Assembly (NCBI GenBank): GCA_016706545.1
Contig: JADJJK010000016.1
Location: forward strand, 124,001 to 188,000
DNA: 64,000 nt
Reading direction: 5' to 3'
DNA from: Myxococcales bacterium
GTDB taxonomy: Bacteria > Myxococcota_A > Polyangia > Haliangiales > Haliangiaceae
Shown here piece by piece: positions 12,989 to 25,158 of this stretch. Position 1 is the first letter of the stretch; each line of letters begins with the position of its first letter. The translations under genes and the position numbers were made by a program. The notes below the pieces were generated by a model. It did no database searches. It was not told where the DNA came from and was given only the letters and a program-made list of their open reading frames with translations.

Positions 12989-14842
12989 ATGCCTTCCGCT
13001 ACCTCCCCTGGCCCTGGCCCTGTCCGCCGGCAACGGCTGGCGCCATGCCTGCTTGTCCTCACGCTCGCGGGGAGCCTCGCGCTCGCGGGCTCCGCTTCTG
13101 CGCAGCCTGCGCAGCCTGCGCAGCCGGCGTCAGGCGCGCCACGGCTCCCGCCGGCGCCCGGCTGGAGCGACGCCCAGGTGCAGAGCATCCTCGACGCCAC
13201 GCTCACGGTGCGCCTGGCGCCGGAGCTCGCGCACCTGAGCCCGGGCGAGTCCCTCGCGCTGCAGAAGCTGCTCGCCGCGGGCGGCATCATCCAGAAGGTG
13301 TACGAGCGCCAGCTCCATCGCGACCTCGACCGCGCCGCCAGGCAAACCAGGTCTGACCCTCGTCGCGCCACCCTGTATCGCCTGTTCCACGGCCCCATCG
13401 CCACCACGCTGCAGAACCAGCGCGAGCCGTTCCTGGCAGTCGACATGCCTCCGCCTGGCGGCAATGTCTACCCATGGGACCTGCGCAAGCCCGAGCTTGA
13501 CGCCTACCTGGAGCAACACCCCAAAGAGGCCGCCGCGCTCACCGATCTTCGCTCCGTGGTCGCGCGCGCCACCCCGGCAAACCTGCGCCGCCACCTGGCC
13601 ACCTTGACCAGGTTTCCGGAGCTCGCGGCGCTGCACCCAGGCCTGCGCCCGGCCCTGAGCGCGCGGCTGCGCGCCCGCCGCCCCGCCACGCTCTACGCCG
13701 TGCCATACGCCGTGGAGTACGCCGAGCAGATGACCGCGGTGTCACGGCTCCTGCACCAGGCCGCCGACGCGGTGGTGGCCGAAGATTGGGCCTTCGCCAA
13801 GTACCTGCGCAACCGCGCCCGCGATCTGCTCACCGACGACTACGAGGCCGGCGACGCCGCCTGGATCACCGGCCGCTTCGGCAACCTCAACGCGCAGATC
13901 GGCGCGTACGAGACCTACGACGACCGCCTGCTGGGCACCCGCGCCTACTACTCGCTCAGCGTCCTGGTCCGGCGCAAGGACGAGAGCGCAGCGCTCGCCG
14001 CCGCCATGCGCGGACTGCAGGCCATCGAAGACTCGCTGCCATACGAGCGCCACAAGACCGTGCGAGAGAACAGCCCGGTCGGCGTGTACGACGTGGTCGC
14101 GGACTTTGGCCAGGCGCGCAGCGCCAACACCGCCACCATCCTGCCCAACGAAGCCTACCTCGCGGAGCGGTACGGACGCACGATCTTGCTGCGCGCCAAC
14201 ATCTTGCGTCACCCCCAGCTCCACGAAACCGCGCGCGCGCTGTGGACGTCAGCGGTGGCGCCGGCCCACAGCGCAGACCTCGACATCGAGGGCGACTTCT
14301 ACCGCACGCTCTGGCACGAGGTGGGGCACTACCTGGGCGTCTCCACCACGGTCGACGGACGAAGCCTCGACGTCGCGCTGGCCGCCGATCACAACCTGCT
14401 CGAGGAGCTCAAGGCCGACCTCGTCTCCCTGTACGCGGCGCGCGCGCTGCGCAAGAGCGGCTACTACGACGAGGCGCGCCTGCGCGCCGTGTACGCCGGC
14501 GGCATCCTGCGGGTGCTGCAGGTCAACCGACCGCGCCGCGACCAACCGTATCAATCGATGCAGCTCATGCAGTGGAACTGGTTCCTCGAGCGTGGCCTGC
14601 TCCGCTTCGACGCCGCCGCCGGCAAGCTGATCATCGCCTATGACCGCTACCACGACGTCGTCGCCGGCATGCTGCGAGAGGTCCTCGCGCTGCAGAGCAG
14701 CGGGGATCGCAAGCTATCGGATGCGTTCATCCTGCGGTACTCGACCTGGGATGAAGACCTGCACGGCCGGGTCGCGGCGCAGCTCCGCGCGACGCCGACC
14801 AAGCGCTTCCGGCTGCTGCGCTACGGCGCTCTGGGCGAGTAG
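12989..14842 (+). CDS. M49-like (dipeptidyl-peptidase III family) zinc peptidase
   Basis: The 617-aa product starts with a signal peptide (LLVLTLAGSLALAGSASA-Q). It carries HEVGHYLG followed about 25-30 residues later by EELKADLVSLYA, the paired His and Glu zinc ligands of the DPP III-like superfamily (HExxH/HExxxH plus EExxAD), and the conserved GAYETYDDRLLGTRAYY segment seen in these proteins upstream of the zinc site. The family cleaves dipeptides or is found beside Nudix domains; here the signal peptide suggests a periplasmic or secreted enzyme. GGAG 7 nt upstream supports ATG 12989. The classic M49 motif is HELLGH with one extra residue; this one has the shorter HEVGH. Confidence 0.8.
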   Translation: MPSATSPGPGPVRRQRLAPCLLVLTLAGSLALAGSASAQPAQPAQPASGAPRLPPAPGWSDAQVQSILDATLTVRLAPELAHLSPGESLALQKLLAAGGIIQKVYERQLHRDLDRAARQTRSDPRRATLYRLFHGPIATTLQNQREPFLAVDMPPPGGNVYPWDLRKPELDAYLEQHPKEAAALTDLRSVVARATPANLRRHLATLTRFPELAALHPGLRPALSARLRARRPATLYAVPYAVEYAEQMTAVSRLLHQAADAVVAEDWAFAKYLRNRARDLLTDDYEAGDAAWITGRFGNLNAQIGAYETYDDRLLGTRAYYSLSVLVRRKDESAALAAAMRGLQAIEDSLPYERHKTVRENSPVGVYDVVADFGQARSANTATILPNEAYLAERYGRTILLRANILRHPQLHETARALWTSAVAPAHSADLDIEGDFYRTLWHEVGHYLGVSTTVDGRSLDVALAADHNLLEELKADLVSLYAARALRKSGYYDEARLRAVYAGGILRVLQVNRPRRDQPYQSMQLMQWNWFLERGLLRFDAAAGKLIIAYDRYHDVVAGMLREVLALQSSGDRKLSDAFILRYSTWDEDLHGRVAAQLRATPTKRFRLLRYGALGE

Positions 14843-14922
14843 CCGGGGCAGGCGCAGCTGAGGTCCTCAGCGCAGGTCGGCTCGGCGCAGGTCGGCTCTA
14901 CTCAGCTCGGGCCGGCTCTGGG

Positions 14923-16137
14923 CTAGTGCGATGACACCAGGAGCTGCAGCTCGACGCGGCGGTTGGCCTGCCGACCGCCAGCGCTGTCGTTCTCGCTCAC
15001 CGGCTCCTCCGCGCCTCGGCTCTCCAGCACGACGCGACGCTCCTCGAGGCCGCGCAGGATCAAGAGCTCGCGCAGCGCCGTCACCCGGGCCAGCGAAAGC
15101 TCCGCCGAGAGCGCCGCCAGATCTGGCTCCTCTCCCTCGGGGGCCAGCGCCGCGGCCTCGCGATCGTCGGTGTGCCCGATCAGGCGAACGCGAACCGTGG
15201 GGTTGGCGATCAGCACGGCAGCGATCCGGTCGAGCGCCGCCACGAGCTGGCCGCTGCGCGGCGCGACCCGCTCTCCCGGAGGATAGACCAGCGCGGGGAG
15301 GGGCCCCTCCAGCGCGGAGACCTCCGGCGGCACCACGTCAGGGCAGCCGTCGTCATCGGCGACCGCGTTGTAGGTCTCGGGCTGCGCCGCGCAGGCGTCG
15401 GCGATGTCGAGCACGTGGTCCAGATCGTTGTCGATGTCGGGACACCCGTCCTTGTCTTCAAAGCCGTCCGCGTCCTCGCGCTGCCCAGGGCATCCGTCGA
15501 CGGCGTCGCCAAGCCCATCGCCGTCGGCGTCCGCGACCACCGGCGTGGCAACCGTCGCGCTGCGTCGGCTGCGTCCCAGCGGAACGATCACGCCGACGCC
15601 AAACTCGCCCTCCACCGCCACGCCCGGATCGTCGCCAGGCAAAAACGACAGCCGGCCGTCCACCCGCAACCCAAAGCCGTTGCCCGTCCACACCGCGACG
15701 CCGGCGCCGACGAACCCCTCGCCGAGGATCTGGTGGGCGACGATGTCCGTGTTGCCGGACAGCGAGATCGGCGCGCCGCCGCCCACCATCAAGAACGGCC
15801 GCAGCCAGGACTCGGTGCGGAGCTGATAGCGCAACGACAGCCGCGGCTCGAGCCAGGTCACGCCCACCGCGAACTTGTCCGTCTGGGTGGAGGCGAGCGC
15901 CAGCTCGAACTCCGGCACGAGCTGGCCGCGCCACAGCGGCAAGCCGATGCGGCCCCCCAGCGCCAGCGCGCTGGTGAGCGACACCGGCGCGGCGATGCCG
16001 CGCTGTCCAAGCCGCGAGTTGTCGCTGTAGAGCCGCGGCCCGAGAAAGCCGCCCAGCTCCAGCGGCCCCGCGTGCGCGGACGCTGCGCCAGCGACTGCCC
16101 AGCCCCCAAGGATGCAGACCGCGATGCCTCGCTTCAT
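14923..16137 (-). CDS. OmpA-family outer-membrane protein with TSP3 linker
   Basis: The protein of about 404 aa has a signal peptide (VCILGGWAVAGAASAHA), an N-terminal beta-barrel-like region (~25-200), a calcium-binding thrombospondin type 3 linker (DADGDGLGDAVDGCPG, EDKDGCPDIDND) and a C-terminal OmpA domain with the peptidoglycan-binding core VRLIGHTDDRE and NRRVELQL. Such proteins anchor the outer membrane to the cell wall. Start ATG 16137 is set by the signal peptide; a TATACT box lies 8 nt upstream. The gene is convergent with the M49-like gene and 170 bp downstream of the thioredoxin-like lipoprotein gene on the same strand. Confidence 0.9.
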   Translation of the reverse strand: MKRGIAVCILGGWAVAGAASAHAGPLELGGFLGPRLYSDNSRLGQRGIAAPVSLTSALALGGRIGLPLWRGQLVPEFELALASTQTDKFAVGVTWLEPRLSLRYQLRTESWLRPFLMVGGGAPISLSGNTDIVAHQILGEGFVGAGVAVWTGNGFGLRVDGRLSFLPGDDPGVAVEGEFGVGVIVPLGRSRRSATVATPVVADADGDGLGDAVDGCPGQREDADGFEDKDGCPDIDNDLDHVLDIADACAAQPETYNAVADDDGCPDVVPPEVSALEGPLPALVYPPGERVAPRSGQLVAALDRIAAVLIANPTVRVRLIGHTDDREAAALAPEGEEPDLAALSAELSLARVTALRELLILRGLEERRVVLESRGAEEPVSENDSAGGRQANRRVELQLLVSSH

Positions 16138-16145
16138 CGGCGAGC

Positions 16146-16151
16146 AGTATA
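16146..16151 (-). promoter_or_regulatory. -10 box of a probable leaderless promoter
   Basis: TATACT, a near-consensus -10 box, ends 8 nt before the ATG of the OmpA-family gene. Confidence 0.5.
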
Positions 16152-16196
16152 CCGGCTTCGGCCCCCGCCACCTGCACTTGTCGCCCAGCTTCGTAC

Positions 16197-16298
16197 CACG
16201 CGCCCGCCGACGCCGCGCGCCCGCTGACGCCGCGCGCCCGCCGACGCCACGCGCCCGCCGACGCCGCGCGCCCGCCGACGCCGCGCGCCCACCGACGC
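16197..16298. repeat. 17-bp tandem repeat, 6 copies, intergenic
   Basis: Six head-to-tail copies of CGCGCGCCCGCCGACGC (few mismatches) fill the gap between the lipoprotein stop codon and the promoter of the OmpA-family gene. The unit length is not a multiple of three and the region is not coding in either neighbour. Confidence 0.9.
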
Positions 16299-16306
16299 CG
16301 CGGCGG

Positions 16307-17809
16307 TCAGCGCGCGACCACCCCATCCCCTGGCAGGCCGGTGTACTCGTCGCGAGGCAGCAGCCCAAGCCAGGGGTCCTGGCGCGGCGTAGAGAACAGC
16401 GCGTCATAAACCCAGAGGTTCAGCTCGTCGAGGGGCTGACGCTCGGACTGCATCTGGTGCCAGATGCGCGGCCGCAGGCGGACCTGGCTGATGGCGGTGT
16501 CTGCCACCATCCGTTGCTCGAAGCGGGCCAGCACAGCCTCGGGGGCAGCGGCCACGCCGGGCGCGGCCTGGCCGCCCAGATAGACCGCGGTGACCAGCGC
16601 GCGCGCGGTGGCATCCAGCACCTCCGGCACCTCTGGCGCCTCTGGCGCCTCCGGCGTCTCCGCGCCAGGTCGCACGGCAGCCGGCGCCACCGGCACCACC
16701 GGCGCGGCCGGCGCGACTCGGCGCTCGCCGCGGGCCACCCGGGCCCTGCGCCGCTCCATCGCTGGCGCGCCCGCGCTCGCGGCCTGCTGCGGCGCCCTGA
16801 TCTCGCCCAGGCCAAAGAGCACCTGGCCGATGCTCGCCCACTGCGCGACCTCGCTGTCATCGATGCTGCCCGGGTTGGTGCCCGGGGCGATCTGGTGCAA
16901 GAGCGGCACCTCCACCCGGGCCTTGCCGGCGGTCGCGCGCTGGGCGCGCTCGACGGCCGACACCGCGTCGTCGGCGGTGAGCAGGCGACGCAGGTTGGGG
17001 ACCCAGATCGCGCCGGAGATCTGCGACAGCGCGGCGCGCGCGCGCTGCTGTCGCGCCGCCATCTTCTTGGCCCGGCGAAGCAGCTTGCTGCCTGAGGTGA
17101 CATGCTCCGCGCGCTCCTGCGCGAGCTCCCGCTGCAGCGCGGACAGCTCGTCCACGAACACCTTCGGGATGTACAGGCCAGGCAGCGCATCCACCACCTC
17201 GCCCTCGGCGTCCAGCACGTAGTGGATGCTGTTGCCGGTGACCGTCCCTTGCAGCACGCGGCCGTCCCCGTAGTCGATGGTGACACGCGGCACCGGCCGC
17301 TCGCTGGTCCACAGGAGCACGAAGCTCTCACGCAACAGGCGCGCCACGCGGTGGTCGGAGTACAGCGCGGTGCGGAAGAAGCGGCTGTTGGCGCAGGACA
17401 GATCCTCGTCGAGCCGGCCGAGCATGCGCAGCGCCAAGATGGGTCGCCCGGTGCGCTCGGCCTCACGCTTGGCGGCCCCAAGGTCGGTGTGCCAGTACAG
17501 GCGGGACACCGTGGCATAGCGCTGCGCCGCCACCGCGTCGACGGTGGCCGCCAGCGCGGCCCGGGCCTGCGGCGGCGCGCGGTCGTACTCCGCCAGGATC
17601 TGCCGCAGCCCCTCGTCGCCGCGCGCCCGCAGCGCGGCGATCGCCTCGGCCCCGCGATCTGGCGCCGCCGTGGTCGGCAGGTTGCCAGCGCCCGGCGCCG
17701 CCGCGGCCTGTGGTGCGCCGGCGGTGTCCTCGGCGGCCGCCGGCGACACGGTGCAGCCGGCGAGCGCGGCGATGGACAGCAAGGCGGTGACGGTCTGCGC
17801 GGAGGTCAT
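16307..17809 (-). CDS. lipoprotein with thioredoxin-like domain
   Basis: The ~500-aa product has a lipoprotein signal ending in the lipobox LAGC. Residues ~100-240 resemble a thioredoxin fold of the thioredoxin-7/DUF255 kind: W.TDLGAAKREAERTGRPILALRMLG (strand with grPI), CANSRFFRTALYSD, FVLLWTSERPVPRVTIDYGDG and a later GNSIHYVLDAEGEVVDALPGLY. Only one Cys is seen at the usual redox site, so it is unlikely to be a dithiol oxidoreductase. The rest is helical with an EAPEAPEVPEV linker. Start ATG 17809 is preferred over 17818 because it gives a standard lipoprotein signal and lies 7 nt after TAGGAT. Located in the cell envelope by inference; substrate unknown. Confidence 0.75.
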   Translation of the reverse strand: MTSAQTVTALLSIAALAGCTVSPAAAEDTAGAPQAAAAPGAGNLPTTAAPDRGAEAIAALRARGDEGLRQILAEYDRAPPQARAALAATVDAVAAQRYATVSRLYWHTDLGAAKREAERTGRPILALRMLGRLDEDLSCANSRFFRTALYSDHRVARLLRESFVLLWTSERPVPRVTIDYGDGRVLQGTVTGNSIHYVLDAEGEVVDALPGLYIPKVFVDELSALQRELAQERAEHVTSGSKLLRRAKKMAARQQRARAALSQISGAIWVPNLRRLLTADDAVSAVERAQRATAGKARVEVPLLHQIAPGTNPGSIDDSEVAQWASIGQVLFGLGEIRAPQQAASAGAPAMERRRARVARGERRVAPAAPVVPVAPAAVRPGAETPEAPEAPEVPEVLDATARALVTAVYLGGQAAPGVAAAPEAVLARFEQRMVADTAISQVRLRPRIWHQMQSERQPLDELNLWVYDALFSTPRQDPWLGLLPRDEYTGLPGDGVVAR

Positions 17810-17816
17810 GCAAGCC

Positions 17817-17822
17817 ATCCTA
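17817..17822 (-). promoter_or_regulatory. -10 box of a probable leaderless promoter
   Basis: TAGGAT ends 7 nt before the ATG of the thioredoxin-like lipoprotein gene, in the gap after the rel stop codon. Confidence 0.4.
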
Positions 17823-17954
17823 AGGCTCGCCGCGGCGACCCAGCGTAAGGCCTCGGTAAGGCCGCGCGGCGCCTGCTCCGCCGCCACATCCACCGGCGCC
17901 GCCAGCACCACGCGCTCGCTCACCGCGCGGCGCGCCCGCAGCTCGCCCGCGCTG

Positions 17955-20120
<2,166 letters not shown>

Positions 20121-20266
20121 ACGTCGAAGGTGATGCGGAAGCCTACCACGCGATGCCCCCGGCGGCGGCCAGCCGTCCTGACACCACGTTCGACAACGCC
20201 GACTTTCGCCCTCGCTTACAGCCCTCCAGCGGCGAGGGAACCCCTATCTGATGGGAAGCGCTCTCT

Positions 20267-21085
20267 TTAGGAACCGTGCCGCGTGGCCGAAAACCCGGCG
20301 GCCAGCCGCTCGGCGTGGGCCACGGTCCCTGACTCGCGGTTCTGGCGCACGACCTCTTCGAGCTGGGCGCGGTCCAAGCTGGACAAGCTGGCGATCTCAG
20401 CGGCGCTCACGCCGTCTGCGCCGCCGCCCGCGCCGCCGCCGGCGCTACTGCCTGCGCCGGGTTCGCCGGCGGACCCGTGCCTGTCGTGCCTGTCGTGCCT
20501 GTCCAGGCGGCGCGCGAGGTAGATGGCGCGCAAGACCGGGTACGAGCGCTCCAGATCATCATTGATGATCAGGTGCTGGTACTCCCCGAAGTGCCCCAGC
20601 TCCTCCAGCGCCTTCTGCAGGCGACGCTCGATGACCTCCGGGCTGTCGGTCGCGCGCCGACGCAGGCGCTGGGCCAAGGTCTCCAGATCCGGCGGCAAGA
20701 TGAAGATCTTGAGGCAATCATCTGGCCACTGCGCAGATAGCGCGGCCCCGCCTTGCCAGTCCACGTCGAAGATCATGTCCCGGCCGGCGGACAGCGCCTC
20801 CTCCACCGGCGCCTTGGCGGTGCCGTAGTGGTTGCCGTGGACAAAGAAGTGCTCCGCCAGCTCCTGGCGCGCCACCATCTGGTCGAAGGTGGCGGCGGAG
20901 ACGAAGTGATAGTCGGTGCCATCCACCTCGCCCGGCCGCATGGCCCGCGTGGTGTACGAGACCGAGAACGTCAGGGTGGCGGGAAACTCCGCCATGAGAC
21001 GTCGGGTGAGCGTGGTCTTGCCGGCCCCCGAAGGGGACGACACGATGACCAGGAGGCCACGGGGGCAAGTCACGGTCTTCATCAT
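20267..21085 (-). CDS. gmk: guanylate kinase with C-terminal extension
   Basis: The first ~190 residues are a standard guanylate kinase (GMP + ATP to GDP + ADP): P-loop SSPSGAGKTTL, GMP-binding SYTTRAMRPGEVDGTDYHF, the acidic DVDWQGG and the lid region RLRRRATDSPEVIERRL. About 80 extra residues follow: a LDRHDRHDRHGS stretch encoded by a 9-bp repeat (20470-20510), a Gly/Ala-rich linker and a short helical tail (VSAAEIASLSSLDRAQLEEVV). The usual family length is about 200 aa, so the tail is an addition. Its ATG overlaps the yicC stop (ATGA), so yicC and gmk are translated together. Confidence 0.95.
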   Translation of the reverse strand: MMKTVTCPRGLLVIVSSPSGAGKTTLTRRLMAEFPATLTFSVSYTTRAMRPGEVDGTDYHFVSAATFDQMVARQELAEHFFVHGNHYGTAKAPVEEALSAGRDMIFDVDWQGGAALSAQWPDDCLKIFILPPDLETLAQRLRRRATDSPEVIERRLQKALEELGHFGEYQHLIINDDLERSYPVLRAIYLARRLDRHDRHDRHGSAGEPGAGSSAGGGAGGGADGVSAAEIASLSSLDRAQLEEVVRQNRESGTVAHAERLAAGFSATRHGS

Positions 21086-21963
21086 TCCACGTTCTGCGCC
21101 TGTTCGCGGAGCTTCTCGAGTTCACTCTTGGCATCGACGATATGTCGGGAGATCGCCGCGCTCCACGATTTGGCGCCCACGGTGTTGAGCTCGCGGCCGA
21201 TCTCTTGCAGCAGGAATTCCAGCCGCCGCCCCACCGAGCCCTCCGATCGCAACAGGTCCCGCGCCTGCGCCAGGTGGCTCTGGAGCCGCACCAGCTCCTC
21301 TGTAATATCGCCGCGATCGACGATCAAGGCCACCTCTTGCGCCAGCCGCCCGGGCTCGAGGCCAGAGACCTCCGAGCCGCCGGGCAGGACCTGCGCCAGC
21401 ACCCGGCGCACGCGCTCTTGCAGGCGCTCGGCTGCCGCCGGGCCGGCCTGCGCCGCCAGCTCCGTCAGCTCGGCGGCGATCGCCGCCAGGGCGGCCACTC
21501 GCTCACCAAGGTCACGCCCCAGCGCCGCGCCTTCTGCGGCGCGCATCGCCACCACCTCCGAGATCGCCTGATCCACCAGCGCCAGCGTGATGGCGTCCTC
21601 TGGCGGCTCGCCCGCCAGCTCGGTGCTGACCACGCCCTGCTGGGACAGCACCTCCGCGAGCCCTGGCGGCGGCAGCCCCAGCTCCGAGGCCAGCTCGGAC
21701 AGCTCGCGAAAGACCTGATGTGCCCGCGCGCGATCCAGCCGAGGACCGCCGGTGTCGCTGCGCCACGACAGGCTGACCACGACGGAGCCGCGCTCGATGC
21801 CGGCGCGGAGCCGTGCACTGATCGCCTCTTCGAGCGACGCCGCCGCCCCGTGGCTCCGCAGCTTGTGCTCCAAGAAGCGGTGGTTGACGGTCCGGATCTC
21901 GACGACCACGTGGGCGCCCTTGACGGTCGCCGCGGCCCGGCCGTATCCGGTCATGCTTCGCAC
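21082..21963 (-). CDS. yicC: YicC-family endoribonuclease
   Basis: The 293-aa protein starts with the family hallmark RSMTGYGRA and contains EIRTVNHRFLE and a C-terminal DUF1732 region (ELVRLQSHLAQARDLL, GRRLEFLLQEIGRELNTVGAKS). YicC proteins are stress-linked RNases in other bacteria and are commonly located immediately upstream of gmk, as here (4-bp overlap). The start is a GTG. Confidence 0.95.
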   Translation of the reverse strand: MRSMTGYGRAAATVKGAHVVVEIRTVNHRFLEHKLRSHGAAASLEEAISARLRAGIERGSVVVSLSWRSDTGGPRLDRARAHQVFRELSELASELGLPPPGLAEVLSQQGVVSTELAGEPPEDAITLALVDQAISEVVAMRAAEGAALGRDLGERVAALAAIAAELTELAAQAGPAAAERLQERVRRVLAQVLPGGSEVSGLEPGRLAQEVALIVDRGDITEELVRLQSHLAQARDLLRSEGSVGRRLEFLLQEIGRELNTVGAKSWSAAISRHIVDAKSELEKLREQAQNVE

Positions 21964-22006
21964 GCCCCGTAGATATCACGGACCGGCGGCAGACAAGGAG
22001 CTTGCG

Positions 22007-23169
<1,163 letters not shown>

Positions 23170-23173
<4 letters not shown>

Positions 23174-23436
23174 CAGATCTTCGACTTGACGTGCCCCTTG
23201 GACTTGACCAGCACGTCGACGATCGCTCGCTCGTAGATGTGCTGGCCGAAGATCTCCTCGGTCACGCGGCTCTTGAACAGCTCCCGCCCTTCATTGATCT
23301 CGTCCGCCATGACGTCAAACAGGTTGTCGTTGGAGATGCCCTCGAGGATCTTCGGCTCGTGATAGAGGGTCAGATCCGACGCGATCGCGCGGGCAAGCTG
23401 ACGCGCGCGCTTGGGGTTGTCGATCAGGGTAGCCAT
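23170..23436 (-). CDS. conserved small protein, 88 aa
   Basis: The product (MATLIDNPKRARQLARAIAS...) is soluble, mixed helical and charged, with a conserved-looking core (LYHEPKILEGISNDNLFDVM). I recall similar short proteins in delta-proteobacteria but cannot name a function. It is not RpoZ. ATG 23436 follows a TACGAT box by 7 nt, which excludes the longer frame to 23472. It is translationally coupled to rluD by a GTGA overlap and heads the minus-strand block. Confidence 0.75.
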
Positions 23437-23443
23437 CGCGCCG

Positions 23444-23449
23444 ATCGTA
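23444..23449 (-). promoter_or_regulatory. -10 box of a probable leaderless promoter
   Basis: TACGAT ends 7 nt before the ATG of the 88-aa gene, the first gene of the 88-aa-rluD pair. Confidence 0.45.
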
Positions 23450-23591
23450 GGGGCCGGCGGCCCAGCGGTCAAGCCGGCGGTCCCGGCAAGCCGGCGGTTT
23501 TGCTCCCACCTGCCACCAGAGGTCGCAGGCAGACCCTCCTCTTTGCGACGTCGGAGCGGCCCGGCGAATGACGCCCTGGGCGTTTTTGGGC

Positions 23592-23597
23592 TAGTGT
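23592..23597 (+). promoter_or_regulatory. -10 box of a probable leaderless promoter
   Basis: TAGTGT ends 6 nt before the GTG start of the MinD/FlhG-like fusion gene; no Shine-Dalgarno is present. Confidence 0.4.
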
Positions 23598-23603
23598 CTC
23601 GCG

Positions 23604-25151
23604 GTGCAACACGGTCCGCGCGTCGTCGCGATCGCCAGCGGAAAAGGCGGGGTGGGCAAGAGCCTCATCGCCGCCAACGTCGGGATCTTTCTGGCCACTT
23701 TGGGCAAGCGCGTGGTGCTGGTGGATGCCGCGTTTGGCCTGGCGAACCTGCACATCTTCGCCGGCGTCTCGCGCCCCATGCGCTGCCTGCACGAGACCTT
23801 CGCGCCCGCGTCGGTGCCGCTGCGCGACCTGGCGGTGACCAGCCACGTCCCGGGCATGCGCCTGGTGGCCGGCGTCTTTGATCCGCCCTCCGCCGCCGAG
23901 CCGACCCCCGAGCAGATCGCCTCGCTGCCGGCCAAGCTACGAGATCTCCCAGCAGACTGGGTGGTGGTGGACCTGGGGCCCGGCACCAGCTCGGCCACGC
24001 TGGAGCTGTTTCTGCGCGCCGACATCGGCATCATCGCCGCCGTACCAGATCCCACCTCGATCGAGCTGCTGCACCGCTTCTTGCGCGTGGCCTTCCTGCA
24101 CCGCCTGCGACAGCTCGGGCTGGAGCGCTGGATCGCCCCCGAGGAGGCCGCCCGCAAGCTCGAGGGCGGCGCCGAGGGCGCGCTCGACCTGTACCGCCGC
24201 GCCATCCACGAGGGCAGCGCCGACCTGCCGGCGCTGCGCGCCGCGATCCTCGGCTTCGCCCCGCAGCTGGTCATCAACGCCGTCCGCTCCAAGTCGGACA
24301 TGGAGATGGGGCGCGCGGTCCTCTCGGTGGCCCGCCGGCGCCTCGGCGTGCCGCTGCAGTACCTGGGGCACCTCGAATACGACGAGGCGGTGTGGGCCTC
24401 TACCCGGCGCCGCCGCCCGGTGCTGGTCGAGCACCCCGAGACGCGCATCGCCAAGTGCTTCGAGCGCGTCACCCGCGCGCTCATCGCCGCCCGGCCGCCG
24501 GAGCTGGAAGGCGAGGTCTTGCCCTCGGACAACCACTACGACTTGCTCGAGGTGCCGCCCACCGCCAGCTTCGAGGACATCCGGCGCGCCAACCGGCGCG
24601 TCCGCGATATCTACGGCACCGACTCGGTGGTCATCAGCGGCCTGTACGACGCCGCCTCGCTGGAGGCCACCCACCGGCGCTTTGACCTGGCGTACACGAC
24701 GCTGATGGACGCCGCCAAGCGCAAGGACTACGACATGGAGCTGTTCCCCGACGGCATCCCTGCCCCGCCCATGGTCGAGCTTGGCACCTTGCCGCGCCCC
24801 GAGGTGGTCGCCGCCCGCAAGCTCGAGGACCCGGCCATCGCCGCGGTCCGCCCCGCGATGCCGGAGCTGAGCGCCGCCACCGAGTACTCCGGCCCCCTGC
24901 TCCGGCAGATCCGCGAGGCGCGTGGCGTCGAGCTGCGGGAGATCGCCGAGCGCTCCAAGGTCGGCATGGCGTACCTGCAGGCGCTCGAGGGCGAGGTCTT
25001 CGCCAAGCTCCCGGCCGCGGTCTACGTGCGCGGCTTCCTCGTCGAGTACGCCAAGGTGCTCGGGCTCGAGGTCGAGCGGGTCAAGGACACGTACCTGGCC
25101 CGCATGCGCAGCACCTCCGCCGCCCCCGTCGACGACGACGGAGCTCCGTAG
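23604..25151 (+). CDS. FlhG/MinD-like ATPase fused to J-like and RodZ-like domains
   Basis: Three parts are visible in 515 aa. Residues 1-300 are a deviant-Walker ParA/MinD ATPase (ASGKGGVGKS, VVLVDAAFGLANLH, VVVDLGPGTS) of the FlhG kind. Residues ~305-385 resemble a J domain (YDLLEVPPTASFEDIRRANR) but lack the HPD tripeptide. Residues ~430-500 are a RodZ-type helix-turn-helix (LLRQIREARGVELREIAERS, YVRGFLVEYAKVLGLE). Such ATPases position polar structures on membranes; the RodZ-like helix-turn-helix suggests a cytoskeletal or DNA contact. No membrane segment is present. It is followed 7 bp later by selA, probably in one transcript. The start is GTG 23604. Confidence 0.85.
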   Translation: MQHGPRVVAIASGKGGVGKSLIAANVGIFLATLGKRVVLVDAAFGLANLHIFAGVSRPMRCLHETFAPASVPLRDLAVTSHVPGMRLVAGVFDPPSAAEPTPEQIASLPAKLRDLPADWVVVDLGPGTSSATLELFLRADIGIIAAVPDPTSIELLHRFLRVAFLHRLRQLGLERWIAPEEAARKLEGGAEGALDLYRRAIHEGSADLPALRAAILGFAPQLVINAVRSKSDMEMGRAVLSVARRRLGVPLQYLGHLEYDEAVWASTRRRRPVLVEHPETRIAKCFERVTRALIAARPPELEGEVLPSDNHYDLLEVPPTASFEDIRRANRRVRDIYGTDSVVISGLYDAASLEATHRRFDLAYTTLMDAAKRKDYDMELFPDGIPAPPMVELGTLPRPEVVAARKLEDPAIAAVRPAMPELSAATEYSGPLLRQIREARGVELREIAERSKVGMAYLQALEGEVFAKLPAAVYVRGFLVEYAKVLGLEVERVKDTYLARMRSTSAAPVDDDGAP

Positions 25152-25158
25152 GAGCGCC

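Noticed and set aside
20207..20238. CCCTCGC/GCGAGGG inverted repeat after gmk as a terminator
   Set aside because: The stem is only 7 bp with a 16-nt loop and no T-run, and rel is probably transcribed through it.
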